Assembly: GCA_963995525.1 (NCBI GenBank)
Contig: OZ023213.1
Location: forward strand, 42,640,276-42,704,275
Source of the DNA: Escarpia spicata
Taxonomy: Eukaryota; Annelida; Polychaeta; Sabellida; Siboglinidae
Reading direction: 5' to 3'
DNA: 64,000 nt
Shown: positions 62,109 through 64,000 of the stretch, piece after piece
Layout of the letters: every line of letters begins with the position of its first letter
Numbering within the stretch: position 1 is the first letter of the stretch
Program-made: the position numbers and the translations under genes
The notes under the pieces: model-generated
What the model saw: only the letters and a program-made list of their open reading frames with translations
Databases searched by the model: none
What the model was told of the DNA's origin: nothing

Positions 62109-64000
62109 AAGCCCTGTGTGCTATGTTAGTGTTGTTAGACCAATACAGAAACAAACAGCCCTGTGTGATATGTAAGTGTTGTTAGACCAGTACAGAAACA
62201 TACAGTCCTGTGTGATATGTGTGTTTGGTGAGACCAGTACAGGAACGTACAGCCCTGTGTGATATGTAAGTGTTGTTAGACCAGTACAGAAACATACAGT
62301 CCTGTGTGATATGTAAGTGTTGTGAGACAAGTACAGGAACATACAGCCCTGTGTGATATGTAAGTGTTGTTAGACCAGTACAGAAACATAAAGCCCTGTG
62401 TGATATGTAAGTTTTGTTAGACCAGTACAGAAACATATAGCCCTGTGTGATATGTAAGTGTTGTTAGACCAGTACAGAAACATACATTCCTCTGCGATAT
62501 GTAAGTGTTGTGAGACCAGTACAGGAACATACAGCCCTGTGTGATATGTAAATGTTGTTAGACCAGTACAGAAACATACAGTCCTGTGTGATATGTAATT
62601 GTTGTGAGACCAGTACAGAAATATACAGCCCTGTGTGATATGTAAGTGTTGTTAGACCAGTACAGAAACATACAATCCTGTGTGATATGTAAGTGTTGTT
62701 AGACCAGTACAGGAACATACATTCCTGTGTGATATGTAAGTGTTGTTAGACTAGTTCAGAAACATACAATCCTGTGTGATATGTAAGTGTTGTTAGTCCA
62801 GTACAGAAACATACAGCCCTGTGTGATATGTTAGTGTTGTTAGACCAATACAGAAACATACAGCCCTGTGTGATATATAAGTGTTGTTAGACCAGTCCAG
62901 AAACATACAGTCCTGTGTGATATGTAATTGTTGTTAGACCAGTACAGATACATACATTCCTATATGATATGTAAGTGTTGTTAGACCAGTACAGAAACAT
63001 ACATTCCTGTGTGATATGTAAGTGTTGTTAGACCAGTACAGAAATATACAGTCCTGTGTGATATGTAAGTTTTGTCAGACCAGTACAGAAATATACAGCC
63101 CTGTGTGAAATGTAAGTGTTGTTAGACCAGTAGAGCAACATACAATCCTCTGTGATATGTAAGTGTTATTAGACCAGTACAGGAACATATGTCCTGTGTG
63201 ATATGTAAGTGTTGTGAGACCAGTACAGGAAAACACAGCCCTGTGTGATATGTAAGTGTTGTTAGACCAGTATAGAAAAATACAGTCCTGTGTGATATGT
63301 AAGTGTTGTTAGACCAGTGCAGGAACATACAGTCCTGTGTGATATGTAAGTGTTGTTAGACCAGTACAGAAACATACAGCCCTGTGTGATATGTAAGTGT
63401 TGTTAGACCTGTACAGAAACATACAGCCCTGTGTGATATGTAAGTGTTGTTAGACCAGTACAGAAACACACAGCCCTGTGTGATATGTAAATGTTGTTAG
63501 ACCAGTACAGAAACATACAGTCCTGTGTGATATGTATGTGTGGTGAGACCAGTACAGGAACGTACAGCCCTGTGTGATATGTAAGTGTTGTTAGACCAGT
63601 ACAGAAACATACAATCCTGTGTGATATGTAAGTGTTGTGAGACAAGTACAGGAACATACAGCCCTGTGTGATATGTAAGTGTTGTTAGACCAGTACATTA
63701 ACATAAAGCCCTGTGTGATATGTAATTTTTGTTAGACCAGTACAGAAACATACAGCCCTGTGTGATATGTAAGTTTTGTCAGACCAGTACAGAAATATTC
63801 AGCCCTGTTTGATATGTAAGTGTTGTTAGACCAGTACAGGAACATATGTCCTGTGTGATATGTAAGTGTTGTTAGACCAGTACAGGAACATATGTCCTGT
63901 GTGATATGTAAGTGTTGTTAGACCAGTACAGAAACATACAGTCCTCTGTGATATGTAAGTGTTGTGAGACCAGTACAGGAACATACAGCCCTGTGTGATA
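62078..64000 (+). repeat. Higher-order 2,348-bp unit, copy 2, running off the window
   Basis: This is a direct repeat of 59730-62077, cut by the window end. A single 46-bp monomer with ACATATGTCC is doubled here (63839 and 63885 regions), so the offset to copy 1 rises from 2,348 to 2,394 bp. The array continues beyond the window. Private changes include GACCAGTCCAG (about 62891) against GACCAGTACAG. Confidence 0.89.

Larger units (their letters stand above)
1..64000. repeat. 47-bp tandem satellite array filling the window
   Basis: The monomer is read directly: ACAGAAACATAC at positions 1-12, AGYCCTGTGTGATAT at 13-27, GTAAGTGTTGT at 28-38 and KAGACCAGT at 39-47, then immediately the next copy. 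It runs head to tail on one orientation from the first to the last base, giving about 1,360 copies. I found no inversion, no unique island and no inserted element. Recurrent variable sites are 5 (A/G), 15 (C/T), 32 (G/A) and 39 (G/T). Every stretch between the blocks listed separately is made of the same monomer with other variant combinations and holds nothing else I can identify. Such arrays are typical of eukaryotic heterochromatin. The species and chromosomal position are not deducible. Minus-strand ORFs across the array are by-products of the repeat and are not annotated as genes. Confidence 0.98.

Noticed and set aside
1..64000. More than two hundred minus-strand open reading frames of 66 to 459 codons
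   Set aside because: All translate the same 47-residue, three-monomer period and occur in all three phases. They begin at an ATG present in nearly every monomer and end mostly at a TAA made by the position-39 variant. There is no ribosome-site, domain or codon pattern, and the plus strand is closed by stops in the monomer. They follow from the repeat and are not genes.
1..64000. CRISPR array
   Set aside because: The repeats are contiguous, without unique spacers of constant length, and span more than 1,300 units. There are no cas genes.
1..64000. Bacterial or surface-protein repeat gene
   Set aside because: A 47-bp period shifts frame at each monomer, and stop-creating variants and 1-bp indels are common. 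Protein-coding minisatellites usually have periods divisible by three.
1..64000. Primate alpha satellite, telomere repeat or another named satellite
   Set aside because: The period is 47 bp, not about 171 bp. There is no TTAGGG-type run and no CENP-B box. I do not recognise the monomer, and no database search was possible.
1..64000. tRNA, rRNA or other structured RNA gene inside the array
   Set aside because: No unique sequence exists. The short dyad in the monomer is too small and imperfect, and no cloverleaf or conserved rRNA stretch was seen.

Overview
The whole 64,000-base window is one uninterrupted tandem-repeat (satellite or minisatellite) array. The monomer is about 47 bp, so the window holds roughly 1,360 copies. 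I see no unique sequence, no gene, no RNA gene and no recognisable transposon, and neither edge of the array is inside the window. This points to a eukaryotic nuclear genome, in heterochromatin such as centromeric, pericentromeric, subtelomeric or sex/B-chromosome satellite. The base sequence alone does not name the species, and I do not recognise the monomer as a described satellite. The consensus is about 43% GC and contains no CpG.

Monomers differ at a few recurrent sites: A/G at position 5, C/T at 15, G/A at 32 and G/T at 39. There are also length classes of 46, 47 and 49 bp. Above the monomer lies irregular, nested higher-order structure. Long segments of 0.7 to 3.9 kb recur at offsets of 1,221, 1,319, 1,594, 1,595, 1,925, 2,017, 2,348, 2,486, 2,673, 3,895, 5,073, 5,823, 6,941 and 7,611 bp. 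Many copies are almost identical although neighbouring monomers differ clearly, which is the mark of recent segmental amplification or unequal exchange.

Layout: 1-2924 recurs at 6942-9865. Between them lie a partial 1,595-bp duplication and a diverged copy of 672-2420. From 10.9 to 13.3 kb there is a 1,594-bp-offset duplication. From 14.9 to 27.9 kb there is a strong nested amplification, with two 3,895-bp units followed by an extra 2,673-bp unit. From 28.1 to 37.1 kb there are 1,221-bp and 1,319-bp tandem units and a dispersed 1,056-bp pair. From 37.6 to 41.5 kb there are two 1,925-bp units, and from 41.9 to 46.0 kb two 2,017-bp units. From about 48.5 kb a distinct monomer family (family D) appears and alternates with the earlier type. 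The window ends in two 2,348-bp units of family D.

The minus strand has open reading frames in all three phases because its monomer consensus has no stop codon, while the plus-strand monomer carries several. These ORFs are by-products of the repeat, so I list no CDS. The main interest is the nested higher-order architecture, the position-39 dimorphism that alone makes most minus-strand stops, and a consensus 5' splice-site hexamer repeated in nearly every monomer.
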